Shown here: in pieces, positions 1 through 8,580 of the stretch
Layout: the number at the start of each line of letters is the position of its first letter
How positions within the stretch are numbered: the stretch's first letter is position 1
Source of the DNA: Candidatus Gastranaerophilales bacterium
Lineage (GTDB): Bacteria > Cyanobacteriota > Vampirovibrionia > Gastranaerophilales > Gastranaerophilaceae
NCBI GenBank assembly: GCA_944325945.1
Contig: CALVBW010000027.1
Span: forward strand, 32,082-96,081
Direction: 5' to 3'
Length of the DNA stretch: 64,000 nucleotides
Notes under the pieces: model-generated
Told to the model about the DNA's origin: nothing
Databases searched by the model: none
What the model saw: only the letters and a program-made list of their open reading frames with translations
Made by a program: the position numbers and the translations under genes

Positions 1-876
1 TTTTATGGTAACAAATTCACCGTGCAAAAGCCTGTTGTTAGGATTTTTGAATGTCGCACGGAGTGTTACCGTACCTGTTGACTGGTCAATTTTGTTGTCC
101 AAAAAATCTTGAACACCGTCAAGCTCATATTTTTCGCCGTTATTAAAATACAGTTCAACTTTTCTGTTTTTGTAATTTTCCATATCGGCCTTGGCTAAAG
201 CGTCAAAGTCATTGGAATCAAGCGGGAATGTAACATATATAGGATCCGTACTGTTGATTGTTGTCAAAGGACCTGACGACGGCGATACATAGTTCCCGAC
301 GGTTACGGTAATAATACCGACTCTGCCGTTTACCGGAGATTTTACCATTGTATAGCCGTAATTTCTCTGACTGTCCTGATAAGCTGCCTGAGCTGATGCC
401 AGCTGTGCCCTCAGGGCATCCCTTTGTGACAAAATCTGATCATACTGAGCTTTTGCTATATAATCTTTTTTTACAAGCTCACTTGCACGTGCCAGCTGTT
501 TTTCCGCATATTCAAGCTGGGCTTTTGTATTCGCTACATTTGCCTTTGCAATATTTGCAGTGTTTATAAATTCATTAGGCTCTATCTGAAACAAAACCTG
601 ACCTTGTTTTACGTAATCGCCTTCTTTAAAATAACTTTTCTGCAAATATCCGGAAATACGCGCAAGTACATTGACCTGATATTTGGAAGTTACACGCCCC
701 GGAGCCTGAAAACTTTTGATAATCTCCCTTTCACCTATTGCTTCAACCTGAACACTCGGTGCAGGCTGCATTCTCATTTTTTTTGTACTTATATATTCTC
801 CGACAATACCTGAAATATACCTCAAAAAAATCGCCGCAAGGACTATTATTAATACAATAATTATATTTTTTTTCAT
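1..876 (-). CDS. HlyD/RND-type efflux periplasmic adaptor subunit, 3' part missing
   Basis: The frame is open from an ATG at 876 to the window edge, so about 292 N-terminal residues are present. It starts with a hydrophobic membrane anchor (residues 4-18), then a lipoyl-like half with the pattern VQVEAIGEREIIKSF, an alpha-helical hairpin rich in Ala, Gln and Lys (about 90-150), and a second lipoyl half with SPVNGRVGIITVTVGNYV. This is the order of membrane-fusion proteins that link an inner-membrane RND or ABC pump to an outer-membrane channel. A strong Shine-Dalgarno GGGGAG lies a few bases before the ATG. The pump genes would lie beyond the window edge, so the substrate cannot be told. Confidence 0.85.
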   Translation of the reverse strand, partial: MKKNIIIVLIIVLAAIFLRYISGIVGEYISTKKMRMQPAPSVQVEAIGEREIIKSFQAPGRVTSKYQVNVLARISGYLQKSYFKEGDYVKQGQVLFQIEPNEFINTANIAKANVANTKAQLEYAEKQLARASELVKKDYIAKAQYDQILSQRDALRAQLASAQAAYQDSQRNYGYTMVKSPVNGRVGIITVTVGNYVSPSSGPLTTINSTDPIYVTFPLDSNDFDALAKADMENYKNRKVELYFNNGEKYELDGVQDFLDNKIDQSTGTVTLRATFKNPNNRLLHGEFVTIK

Positions 877-961
877 TGCTCTCCCCTGATAAAAAAGTGG
901 TTTTGTAACAAAAATCGTAACAAAAACAAATCAGGTTTGCAATAGTAAAAATATACAAATA

Positions 962-1531
962 TTAACGACAAGAACGTATAAAATCAAGCATATCAGCAAG
1001 CGCTCTGCCACGATGTGAAATCTTATTTTTTTCATCCTCGGACATTTCTGCCATTGTTTTTCCCGAATTTTCTACAACAAAAACCGGATCGTATCCGAAT
1101 CCGTTTACACCGGATTGATGTTCTGCAATTTTGCCTTTGCATTCACCTTTTGAAACATGCAAAATCTCACCGTTTTCATCCAAAAGTGTCATAACGCATA
1201 CAAATTTTGCACTTCTGTCGGATACTCCTTCAAGTTCTTTTAAAATTTTATTAATCTTTTCCTGCTGTGTACCTGCATAACGTGCGGAGAATAAGCCGGG
1301 AGCGCCGTTTAAAGCGTCAACACACAACCCTGAATCATCCGCAAGCGACATTTTATGAGATACTCTGACAGCTTCTTTTGCTTTTTTATAGGAATTTTCT
1401 TCAAAAGTCAAACCGTCCTCAACAGGATTAAAGCCCTCATCCGGCAAAACAAATTCTATTCCGCTGCCATCAGAAATTTCGTTTATCTCCCTTAATTTAT
1501 CTTTATTTCCCGTTGCGAAAACTATTTTCAT
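962..1531 (-). CDS. rdgB: XTP/dITP diphosphatase (RdgB/HAM1 family)
   Basis: The 189-residue protein is full length for the family. It hydrolyses non-canonical purine triphosphates (XTP, dITP, ITP) to the monophosphate and so keeps them out of nucleic acids. It opens with the family signature FATGNKDKLREI, has the metal-binding ADDSGLCVDALNGAPG stretch near residue 64, and the late GFGYDPVF and ISHRGRAL motifs that form the nucleotide pocket. Its start codon overlaps the stop codon of uppS at 1531, so the two genes are translationally coupled. Function is known from the family, not from this genome. Confidence 0.95.
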   Translation of the reverse strand: MKIVFATGNKDKLREINEISDGSGIEFVLPDEGFNPVEDGLTFEENSYKKAKEAVRVSHKMSLADDSGLCVDALNGAPGLFSARYAGTQQEKINKILKELEGVSDRSAKFVCVMTLLDENGEILHVSKGECKGKIAEHQSGVNGFGYDPVFVVENSGKTMAEMSEDEKNKISHRGRALADMLDFIRSCR

Positions 1532-2259
1532 TATTTACCGTACCGTCTTTGTCTGTGCCCGAATTCAAAAATGGCTTTTGAAAGCAATTCCTCGTCAAAT
1601 TCCGGCCAGAATTCTTTCATAACTAAAAATTCCGAATATGCAATCTGCCACAAAAGATAATTTGAAACCCTCATCTCGCCGCCCGTTCTGATTAACAAAT
1701 CAGGATCCGGAATATCTTTTGTATAAAGTTCTTTGGATATCAAATCTTCCGTAATATCTTCCGGTTTTGCACCTTTTTCTATTATATGTTTAACTGCATT
1801 TACAATCTCATCACGGGAGCCGTAATTAAAAGCTATCTGCAATCTGACACCCGTATTGTTTTTTGTATAATCCATTGCATCATACAAAATTTTCTGTAAT
1901 TTCGGGTTCAACTTGGTCAAATCACCGATAAAATTAATCACAACGCCGTTTTCATGAAGTTCCTTTAATTCATTTTTTATAGTATTTGCCAGAAGTTCCA
2001 TCAAAAACGCAACTTCTTCGGGTTTTCTGTTCCAATTTTCAGTTGAAAAGGCATACACGGTCAAATATTTCACACCAAACTTATGGCAAGCTTTAAGCGC
2101 AGCTTTTAATGCATCAACGCCTTTTTTATGACCCATTGCGGACGGAAGATTTCGTTCTTTTGCCCAGCGGCGGTTCCCATCCATAATTATTGCTATATGC
2201 TGCAAATTAGTACTTTTTACTATTTCTTCGGCTGTTAATTTTTCAATCTCAGTTATCAT
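1531..2259 (-). CDS. uppS: Undecaprenyl diphosphate synthase (cis-prenyltransferase)
   Basis: The 242-residue protein belongs to the UppS family, which adds isopentenyl units to farnesyl diphosphate to make the C55 carrier lipid for peptidoglycan and O-antigen. The catalytic Asp lies in IIMDGNRRWAKER near residue 26, the substrate-closing helix follows with YAFSTENW, and the C-terminal RTGGEMRVSNYLLWQ and ELLSKAIFEFGHRQRR motifs are present. The usual RTSGE reads RTGGE here, a mild variant. GAGGA precedes the ATG at good spacing. The phosphatase that recycles the product, uppP, is at 41842-42684. Confidence 0.95.
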   Translation of the reverse strand: MITEIEKLTAEEIVKSTNLQHIAIIMDGNRRWAKERNLPSAMGHKKGVDALKAALKACHKFGVKYLTVYAFSTENWNRKPEEVAFLMELLANTIKNELKELHENGVVINFIGDLTKLNPKLQKILYDAMDYTKNNTGVRLQIAFNYGSRDEIVNAVKHIIEKGAKPEDITEDLISKELYTKDIPDPDLLIRTGGEMRVSNYLLWQIAYSEFLVMKEFWPEFDEELLSKAIFEFGHRQRRYGK

Positions 2260-2285
2260 AATTCCTCACCCGAAAATTATAGCAC

Positions 2286-2316
2286 AAAAAAACACCGCCG
2301 AAGCGGTGTTTTTTTA
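2286..2316 (-). terminator. Rho-independent terminator after the 2328-2930 gene
   Basis: A GC-rich stem AACACCGC / GCGGTGTT with a CGAA tetraloop is flanked by A and T runs on either side. It sits 12 bases beyond the stop of the upstream gene and before uppS, so it ends that transcript. The runs on both sides make it symmetric. Confidence 0.85.
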
Positions 2317-2327
2317 AAATTTAATCT

Positions 2328-2930
2328 TTACTTGAGAGAACTTCTCGGTGTTATTCCTGAAAAAGCATGTCTGAGTTCAGCAAATTTTTCTTTGTGCAAG
2401 GCTTTTGAATTAAGTTTTGCTGCATATTCGTCAACACCTCTTACATATTCCAAAATACCTTCTTTTTTAGCTTTTTCCAATTCAGGACTTAAACCTCTGC
2501 TAAAAATAGTTGTATTTTCAACTTTTTGTTGTTTTTTAAATATATTTTTTACAAATTTCTTAGACTTAGCCCATTTATCAGCAACAAAATCAGAAACAGA
2601 ATTATATGCTTTACTTAATCCTTCTTTAGCATTTTCAATATTTTTACTAAATCCGTTTTCTTTTAAATCTGCAAAAAATTTGCCGATATTTTTGCGGTAA
2701 ATAATTCCAGCAGCAATTGCACCTGCAGCAGCCAGACCGCCTACAATGCCCAGAACAAGCTTTTTAGTTTTTGAATTATCTTTTTTAGGTACACCGTAAA
2801 CATCAGTCAGCTGTTTCAACTGAGCTTTATTTACAACAACAGCACCCATATTACCATTTGTAACAGTGACTGAGTATCTGTCCTTACCTATTTTTCTAAC
2901 ATCATAACCGGGAATTGCTACTATTGACAT
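2328..2930 (-). CDS. Hypothetical single-pass membrane protein
   Basis: I do not recognise a family for this 200-residue protein. Residues 1-50 form a short globular stretch beginning MSIVAIPGYDVRKIGKDRY. Residues about 58-78 are a Gly/Ala-rich transmembrane segment (LVLGIVGGLAAAGAIAAGII), and the rest is a Lys-rich, helical tail with many aromatic residues. No cleavable signal is seen, so an internal anchor with a basic C-terminal domain is likely. Codon use is like its neighbours. It is a single-gene unit with terminators on both sides (2286-2316 and 3028-3054). A GGACAT-type ribosome site lies before the ATG. Confidence 0.7.
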   Translation of the reverse strand: MSIVAIPGYDVRKIGKDRYSVTVTNGNMGAVVVNKAQLKQLTDVYGVPKKDNSKTKKLVLGIVGGLAAAGAIAAGIIYRKNIGKFFADLKENGFSKNIENAKEGLSKAYNSVSDFVADKWAKSKKFVKNIFKKQQKVENTTIFSRGLSPELEKAKKEGILEYVRGVDEYAAKLNSKALHKEKFAELRHAFSGITPRSSLK

Positions 2931-3027
2931 ATTAATGTCCTTTCAAAATATTCTACCTACATTTACATTAAAACTCTTAAAAATTTTTATTGCTATTATT
3001 TATATATTTTGTTACAAACATTAACAA

Positions 3028-3054
3028 ATGAGTACCCTTTAAGGGGTACTCATT
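3028..3054 (-). terminator. Rho-independent terminator after nrdJ
   Basis: The inverted repeat AATGAGTACCC / GGGGTACTCATT with a short AT loop lies about 30 bases beyond the nrdJ stop and is followed by a T-rich stretch on the minus strand. Confidence 0.7.
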
Positions 3055-3082
3055 TTACTCTCTTTCTTATTGCGGATAAAGT

Positions 3083-5077
3083 TTATGAACAGCCTGAATA
3101 GCCACATTTCAAGCAAATAAAGCAGCCTTCTGCCATTTGAATTTCATTACCACATTCAGGACATTTAACCGTTTTAATTTCCCCCGTAGGTTCTTCTGAA
3201 ACGGTTTCAGCGACTTCCTCCACTTTTTCCTCTGCCTTTTCTTCGGATTTTTTCTTGTCATCCAAATTCATAGGCTGGAATTGACGGGAATTGTTTCTGT
3301 ATACCGTAATACCTTTAAGATTATTTTTGTATGCAAGAATATAAGCTTCTTCGATATCTTTTCTTGTAGCATGTTCTTCAAAGTTTACGGTTTTAGAAAC
3401 AGCATTATCAGTATGCAGCTGGAATGCTGCCTGCATTTTTACATGCCAGTACGGAGAAACATCGTGAGCGGTCACAAAAATATGTTTAACTTCATCTGAT
3501 ATTCCGTCTACATGCGCAATTGATCCGTCTTTTGCAATCTTTTTCATCAATTCTTCGGAATAAAGTCCGTGAGATACCATATAATCTTTGAAAATCGGAT
3601 TGATTTCAAGCATTTCGGTACCGTCCATAATCAATCTTGAAAATACAAGACCGAATAAAGGTTCTACACCGCCTGATGCACCGGCTATCATTGAAATTGT
3701 ACCGGTCGGCGCAATACATGTAGTGGTTGCATTTCTGATACCGTATTGTTTAATAAGTTCATCCAATTCTTTCCATTGATCATCGGAAATTTTACCGGCG
3801 GATTTACCTTTATATTTGTTATAAAGATAATATTCACTATCGTAAACACTTCCTTTAAAGTTATTAAATCTTCCGCGTTCTTTTGAAAGTTCAATAGATT
3901 CGCATTTTGATTCATAATCTATAAATTCCATAACCTGACTTGCGAGTTTGGTACCTTCTTCTGATGCATAAGATATGCCCATTTTCATAAGCATATCAGC
4001 CCAGCCCATAACACCAAGACCGATTTTTCTGTTGTTTTGAACCATTTCAGAAATTTGCGGAAGCGGATAATTATTAACCGCAATGACGTTATCCAAAAAT
4101 CTGATTGCAGTTCTGGTTGTTTCAGCCAGCAAATCCCAGTCAACCTCTGTGCCTGAAGATGTTTCTTTAACCATTCTGCCAAGGTTGATTGACCCTAAAT
4201 TACATGCTTCATAAGCCAACAAAGGAACTTCGCCGCAAGGATTTGTTGATTCAATTTCGCCGATTAAAGGTGTCGGGTTATCAGCATTCATTTTGTCAAT
4301 GAACACAATACCGGGCTCGCCGTTTCTCCATGCACCGTCGACAATCATGTCAAATACTTTTTTCGCGCTTAATCTGCCGACAACCTGATTATTCTGCGGA
4401 TTAATCAGGTCATAATCAGTACCGTTAATATAGGCTTCCATAAATTTATCAGTTACGGCAACAGAAATATTAAAGTTGTTTAACTTATTGTTATCAGATT
4501 TACATTCAATAAAGTCCAAAATGTCAGGGTGATCAACTCTCAAGATACCCATATTAGCGCCGCGGCGTGTACCGCCCTGTTTAACGGCTTCCGTTGCAGC
4601 GTTAAATACTTCCATAAAGGATACCGGACCTGATGAAACACCCATTGTTGATCTTACAACACTGTTTTTAGGTCTTAATTTTGAGAAAGAAAAACCTGTG
4701 CCGCCGCCGGATTTATGAATTAAGGCTGTATTTTTAACTGTTTCAAAAATACCTTCCAGAGAATCCTCAACAGGCAGTACAAAACAAGCTGCCAATTGTC
4801 CGAGTTCTCTACCCGCATTCATTAAGGTCGGTGAATTCGGCATGAAATAAAGATTTGTAATAGATTTATAAAATCTTTCGGTAAGTTTATCAACATCGGA
4901 TTGAGTCGCACCGAATTTAAAATCGCCTTCCGCAATGGTTTTTGCAACACGTCTGAACATATCAGCCGGTTTTTCCGTACAATTTCCGTCTTTATCGCGT
5001 TTAAGATATCTTCTCTCCAATACTTTTACCGCGTTTTCGGATAAACATACATCATCAATACACGTAGAATCTGCCAC
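3083..5077 (-). CDS. nrdJ: Adenosylcobalamin-dependent (class II) ribonucleoside-diphosphate reductase
   Basis: This enzyme makes deoxyribonucleotides with coenzyme B12 and needs no oxygen. The N-terminal region LSENAVKVLERRYLKRD is typical, the active-site Cys lies in NPCGEVPLLAYEACNLGS, the substrate loop reads CIAPTGTISMIAGASGG, and the C-terminus has a four-Cys zinc-like tail (CPEC, then CLKCGYSGCS) that feeds electrons to the active site. At 664 residues it is near the short end of the family. I prefer the GTG at 5077, because GGAGG sits five bases before it; the ATG at 5089 has no ribosome site and would place GGAGG inside the gene. The terminator at 3028-3054 closes the unit. No B12 riboswitch was recognised upstream. 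Confidence 0.95.
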   Translation of the reverse strand: MADSTCIDDVCLSENAVKVLERRYLKRDKDGNCTEKPADMFRRVAKTIAEGDFKFGATQSDVDKLTERFYKSITNLYFMPNSPTLMNAGRELGQLAACFVLPVEDSLEGIFETVKNTALIHKSGGGTGFSFSKLRPKNSVVRSTMGVSSGPVSFMEVFNAATEAVKQGGTRRGANMGILRVDHPDILDFIECKSDNNKLNNFNISVAVTDKFMEAYINGTDYDLINPQNNQVVGRLSAKKVFDMIVDGAWRNGEPGIVFIDKMNADNPTPLIGEIESTNPCGEVPLLAYEACNLGSINLGRMVKETSSGTEVDWDLLAETTRTAIRFLDNVIAVNNYPLPQISEMVQNNRKIGLGVMGWADMLMKMGISYASEEGTKLASQVMEFIDYESKCESIELSKERGRFNNFKGSVYDSEYYLYNKYKGKSAGKISDDQWKELDELIKQYGIRNATTTCIAPTGTISMIAGASGGVEPLFGLVFSRLIMDGTEMLEINPIFKDYMVSHGLYSEELMKKIAKDGSIAHVDGISDEVKHIFVTAHDVSPYWHVKMQAAFQLHTDNAVSKTVNFEEHATRKDIEEAYILAYKNNLKGITVYRNNSRQFQPMNLDDKKKSEEKAEEKVEEVAETVSEEPTGEIKTVKCPECGNEIQMAEGCFICLKCGYSGCS

Positions 5078-5287
5078 ATTAACCTCCATAGTCTGTTATT
5101 TTAAAAGTAATTCTATCCCTTAAAAGCATGCCCGAAAGCATGATTGTTCTACAATTTTACATCAGTTTTCATTTACGCGCAACAGCATGCCAAAACTGTA
5201 ACACTATTTAATTTTTTACGTGATAAATACGCTATCTATATACAACAAAAATGCTGAACCCATATACCCTCTGCATTTATTGCGTAA

Positions 5288-5410
5288 GAACAACCTGACA
5301 AAACCCGCAACAACGGTTATGGCTGTACCGCATGGGTAATTTATAACAAAAATATGGATTACCTGAAATGCAGCTATTTATCCTGGGACGGCAAACATAA
5401 ATGCGATTAA
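5288..5410 (+). pseudogene. Remnant of a prepilin gene (C-terminal 40 codons)
   Basis: One plus-strand frame ends in YGCTAWVIYNKNMDYLKC, then SYLSWDGKHKCD and a stop. This closely matches the C-terminus of the prepilin ending at 18920 (GCTAWVLTFNNMDYLHC, then DGLSWDGAHSC). An in-frame TAA lies just before at 5285-5287, and no FTLAEV core or start codon is found upstream, so only the tail of a former gene survives. A Cys that precedes NN in the intact copy appears as Arg (CGC). It lies in the 350-base gap between nrdJ and rpsI, which otherwise holds only AT-rich DNA. Confidence 0.75.
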
Positions 5411-5411
5411 A

Positions 5412-5438
5412 AAAGCCGGTTTTGAAAACCGGCTTTTG
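5412..5438 (-). terminator. Rho-independent terminator of the ribosomal operon
   Basis: The stem AAAAGCCGGTTTT / AAAACCGGCTTTT lies directly after the rpsI stop on the minus strand, with a T run. It also follows the prepilin remnant on the plus strand and could act both ways. Confidence 0.9.
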
Positions 5439-5441
5439 ATA

Positions 5442-5837
5442 TTAACGTTTTGAGAATTGGAAACGTTTTCTTGCACGTTTGCGACCGTATTTTTTACGTT
5501 CTTTAACACGCGGATCACGTGTCAGCAAACCTTCAAGTCTTAATACGTTTCTGTATTCTTCGTTAGATTTTACAAGTGCTCTTGCAATACCGTGTCTGAT
5601 TGCACCGCATTGAGCAACAACACCGCCGCCTACAGCTTTTACTCTGACATCATATTTATCCTGATTATCAGTCAAAACAAGCGGTCTGTAGACTAACATT
5701 TCTATGGCAGGTCTGTTTCCGATATAATCGGTTAATTTTTTACCGTTTACGAAAATTCTGCCTTTGCCTTTAACCAATTTTACTACTGCAATAGAGGTCT
5801 TTCTGCGTCCTGTAGCTATAATTTCTTTATCAGCCAT
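5442..5837 (-). CDS. rpsI: 30S ribosomal protein S9
   Basis: The 131-residue protein is full length. It contains ATGRRKTSIAVVKL near the N-terminus, the GGGVVAQCGAIRHGIARAL core, and the basic C-terminal tail KKYGRKRARKRFQFSKR that reaches the P-site tRNA. The final KR is the invariant end. Its ATG overlaps the rplM stop by one base, so the two are coupled. It is the last gene of the operon and is followed at once by a terminator. Confidence 0.97.
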   Translation of the reverse strand: MADKEIIATGRRKTSIAVVKLVKGKGRIFVNGKKLTDYIGNRPAIEMLVYRPLVLTDNQDKYDVRVKAVGGGVVAQCGAIRHGIARALVKSNEEYRNVLRLEGLLTRDPRVKERKKYGRKRARKRFQFSKR

Positions 5838-6274
5838 TATTTAACCTCCTTTTCTAATACAATTGGTTTTTGTGCAGCATGCGGATGTTCCGGACCATTG
5901 TAGACTTTCAATTTTGTAAATTGAGTATCGCCCAATGTGTTATGCTGAAGCATCCCTTTTACTGCTTTTTCAATTAATTTTCTTGCATCTTTTTCGCGTA
6001 CTTCTTTTACGCTTGCAGCTTTCAAGCCGCCCGGATAACCGGTGTGATGATAATAAATTTTATCAGTTTCTTTTTTACCTGAAACAACAACTTTGTCAGC
6101 ATTGATTACGATGACAAAATCACCTGTATCAACGTTGGGTGTATATTCAGGTTTATTTTTACCTCTTAGAATATTAGCAATTCTGGCAGCCAATCTGCCC
6201 AGGATTTCACCTTCGGCATCGATTAAATACCATTTTCTTTCAACTTCCAGAGGTTTTGCTGAATATGTTTTCAT
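5837..6274 (-). CDS. rplM: 50S ribosomal protein L13
   Basis: The protein starts [20 protein letters not shown] and contains [17 protein letters not shown] and the [11 protein letters not shown] signature. The ATG at 6274 gives 145 residues, the usual length, and has GGAG at good spacing. An upstream in-frame ATG at 6301 would add nine unlikely residues and lacks a ribosome site. It lies between truA and rpsI, the common order truA-rplM-rpsI. Confidence 0.96.
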   Translation of the reverse strand: MKTYSAKPLEVERKWYLIDAEGEILGRLAARIANILRGKNKPEYTPNVDTGDFVIVINADKVVVSGKKETDKIYYHHTGYPGGLKAASVKEVREKDARKLIEKAVKGMLQHNTLGDTQFTKLKVYNGPEHPHAAQKPIVLEKEVK

Positions 6275-6322
6275 GCTTATTCTCCATTTTTTACCACACA
6301 TCGAAAATATTCCGATGAAGGT

Positions 6323-7078
6323 TTAATATGTTACTTCTACTAATGTCAATCCATACGGACTGACGGTTTGACCGGCTTTCTTCCGATCTTTTGCCTCAAG
6401 AACATTTTTCATATGTTCAGGTTGCATGTTGTGCCCTTCTATTTCTAAAAGGGTTCCGACAATGGCTCTTACCATATTATACAAAAACCTGTTTCCTATA
6501 ATATCAATAATTACCCTGTCGCCGGCGCGTGAAACTTTCGCTTCATAGATAAAACAAACTTTGCTCGGGTTCAGCGTTCCGGAACTTTTAAAACTTGAAA
6601 AATCGTGTTCACCTTTGATATAATCCAATGCTTTTTGCATTCTTTTTATATCAATCTCATACTTAATTCTTAATAAATCTCCGTCAAAAGCGTTTTTGCA
6701 TCTGCGATTAACAAATTCATAAACATAATGACGTTTTTTAGCCGATTTTTGTGCATGAAATTTAGGGGAAACCTCTTTCAAATCAGAGACAGATATATCT
6801 TTGGGAAGTATTTCGTTCAGAGAATAGACAAACTTTGAAGCAACAATAGGTTTGTCACAATCAAAATGAACGACCTGCCCGACAGAATTTACACCTCTAT
6901 CTGTCCTTCCGGAAAAGATTGTTTTAACCCGCCGGTTATTATTTATGGTTTTACCATATATCAATGTACTGAGTGCTTTTTCAAGTTCTCCCTGTATAGT
7001 CGGTAAATCACTTCCGGCTTGCAATTGGCTTCCGGCATAGTTTTTACCTATATACTGAACCTGAACGGCATAACGCAT
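6323..7078 (-). CDS. truA: tRNA pseudouridine(38-40) synthase
   Basis: TruA turns uridines 38-40 in the anticodon arm into pseudouridine. The catalytic Asp is Asp60 in FSGRTDRGV, where most family members read GRTDAGV. The later motif NRFLYNMVRAIVG and the start RYAVQVQYIGKNYAGSQLQ fit the family, and 251 residues is the normal length. It lies four bases after rplQ and 49 bases before rplM, within the ribosomal operon. Confidence 0.95.
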   Translation of the reverse strand: MRYAVQVQYIGKNYAGSQLQAGSDLPTIQGELEKALSTLIYGKTINNNRRVKTIFSGRTDRGVNSVGQVVHFDCDKPIVASKFVYSLNEILPKDISVSDLKEVSPKFHAQKSAKKRHYVYEFVNRRCKNAFDGDLLRIKYEIDIKRMQKALDYIKGEHDFSSFKSSGTLNPSKVCFIYEAKVSRAGDRVIIDIIGNRFLYNMVRAIVGTLLEIEGHNMQPEHMKNVLEAKDRKKAGQTVSPYGLTLVEVTY

Positions 7079-7081
7079 ATG

Positions 7082-7510
7082 TTATACCAGTTGGATTAAT
7101 GCCATTTCAGAGGCATCTCCGCGTCTTGGCGGCAAACGGTAAATTCTTGTGTAACCGCCTTCACGGTTAGAATATTTTTTACCGATTACAACAAACAATT
7201 TTCTCAAAACTGTTTCTGCTGCCAATTTTTTGTCAGCCTGAGGTGCGTCAAAAACTTCACCTGTTGCCAAATCCATATATTTTCCGGTTTCTTTGTCGAA
7301 AATATATTTAGCGGCCTGGCGGCGGCTGTTCAAATCACCTTTTTTTGCAAATGTGATAATCTCTTCAGCGTACGGTCTCAAAGCTTTTGCTCTTGCCATA
7401 GTTGTTTTGATTTCACCATGCATAAAAAGTTCAGTCGCTAAAGAACGCAACAAGGCTTCTCTTTGGTCTTGTGCTTTTCCAAGCGTATGTTTTTTAGTTT
7501 GGTGTCTCAT
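7082..7510 (-). CDS. rplQ: 50S ribosomal protein L17
   Basis: The protein begins MRHQTKKHTLGKAQDQREALLRSLATEL, close to the family pattern (HRKLGR.. R.ALLR.L). The middle carries an extra stretch (about residues 65-100, FDKETGKYMDLATGEV) that makes it longer (142 residues) than the usual 115-125. The end YTRIYRLPPRRGDASEMALIQLV is diagnostic. It is cotranscribed with rpoA upstream and truA downstream. Confidence 0.95.
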   Translation of the reverse strand: MRHQTKKHTLGKAQDQREALLRSLATELFMHGEIKTTMARAKALRPYAEEIITFAKKGDLNSRRQAAKYIFDKETGKYMDLATGEVFDAPQADKKLAAETVLRKLFVVIGKKYSNREGGYTRIYRLPPRRGDASEMALIQLV

Positions 7511-7544
7511 TTTTATTTTCCTTTTTATTAATTTATTATCTTAA

Positions 7545-8513
7545 TTAGCCGATTTCTTCTTCCATTTCAGGGCTTGGAGCTAATTCCAATCCGAAATGAT
7601 GAAGTCTTTCGATTACTTCGTCAGAAGATTTTTTGCCGAAATTTTTAATATTCAACAAATCATGTTCTGATTTTTTCAACAATTCAGCCATTGAATTGAT
7701 GCTTGCACGTTTCAAGCAATTATATGCTCTGACAGACAATTCCAATTCTTCAATGGTCATTGAAGGAACGTTTGAATCTTCTTCCTGAGTTTCTTCAACG
7801 GATGCAACAGGTGAAATTACCGGTTGACCTGTAATTGATGCGATTTGCATAAAGTGGTCAATCAAAAGATTAGCTGCCTGACTTAATGCGGTTGTAACAT
7901 CAATTGAGCCGTTTGACCAGATTTCAAGAGTCAATTTATCAAAGTCAATCATATCGCCTACACGTGTATTTTCAACATTGTAGCTTACGCGTTTGATAGG
8001 CATGAATGTTGCGTCGATAGGTAATACATCAATTGATAAACCTTTTGCATCTCTCGGAACATCATTTGCAACATAACCTTTGCCGGTTTCTACGATAATA
8101 TCAGCGTGGAATGAACCGCCGTCGGCTACTGTACAAATTAACCAATCCGGATTTACAACCTTAACACCTGCCGGCAATTGAATATCACTTGCAAGAACCG
8201 GTCCCGGACGATCAACATCTATTCTTAAATGTTGTGCATCTTTTGAATCGGTTTTAACAACTAAGCCTTTAAGGTTCAGCATTACATCAATAACATCTTC
8301 CAAAACACCCGGAATTGCTGTGTATTCGTGAGTAATACCTTCAATTCTTGCTGATGTTACGGCTGTACCTTCAAGACTTGATAATAATACACGTCTTAAA
8401 GAGTTACCGATTGTAGTACCAAAGCCTCTTTCCAACGGCTCAATTACAAATTTACCGTATTGTGAACCGTCTGAGCTTGTTGTTGTATTTACGCATTTAA
8501 TTTTTAATTCCAT
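7545..8513 (-). CDS. rpoA: DNA-directed RNA polymerase subunit alpha
   Basis: The 322-residue subunit has the dimerising N-terminal domain (KFVIEPLERGFGTTIGNSLR near residue 21) and the C-terminal DNA-binding domain with ELSVRAYNCLKRASINSMAE and LLNIKNFGKKSSDEV. A flexible acidic linker joins them near residue 240. It nucleates RNA polymerase assembly, and its C-terminal domain contacts UP elements and activators. It sits between rpsD and rplQ, the standard position. Confidence 0.97.
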   Translation of the reverse strand: MELKIKCVNTTTSSDGSQYGKFVIEPLERGFGTTIGNSLRRVLLSSLEGTAVTSARIEGITHEYTAIPGVLEDVIDVMLNLKGLVVKTDSKDAQHLRIDVDRPGPVLASDIQLPAGVKVVNPDWLICTVADGGSFHADIIVETGKGYVANDVPRDAKGLSIDVLPIDATFMPIKRVSYNVENTRVGDMIDFDKLTLEIWSNGSIDVTTALSQAANLLIDHFMQIASITGQPVISPVASVEETQEEDSNVPSMTIEELELSVRAYNCLKRASINSMAELLKKSEHDLLNIKNFGKKSSDEVIERLHHFGLELAPSPEMEEEIG

Positions 8514-8580
8514 TTGTTTTCTCCTAGTTTTATAATAACTATTGATTTTTCTATTTTAAATTCTAGGCTGTTTGCCCGGA

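Noticed and set aside
5201..5244. Possible NrdR boxes upstream of nrdJ (ACACTATTTAAT and ACGCTATCTATATAC)
   Set aside because: Each matches the consensus only in part and their spacing of 28 bases is not the usual helical phase; not enough to call.
5090..5285. Cobalamin riboswitch in front of nrdJ
   Set aside because: Searched for the conserved B12-box and core by eye on the minus strand; none was convincing.
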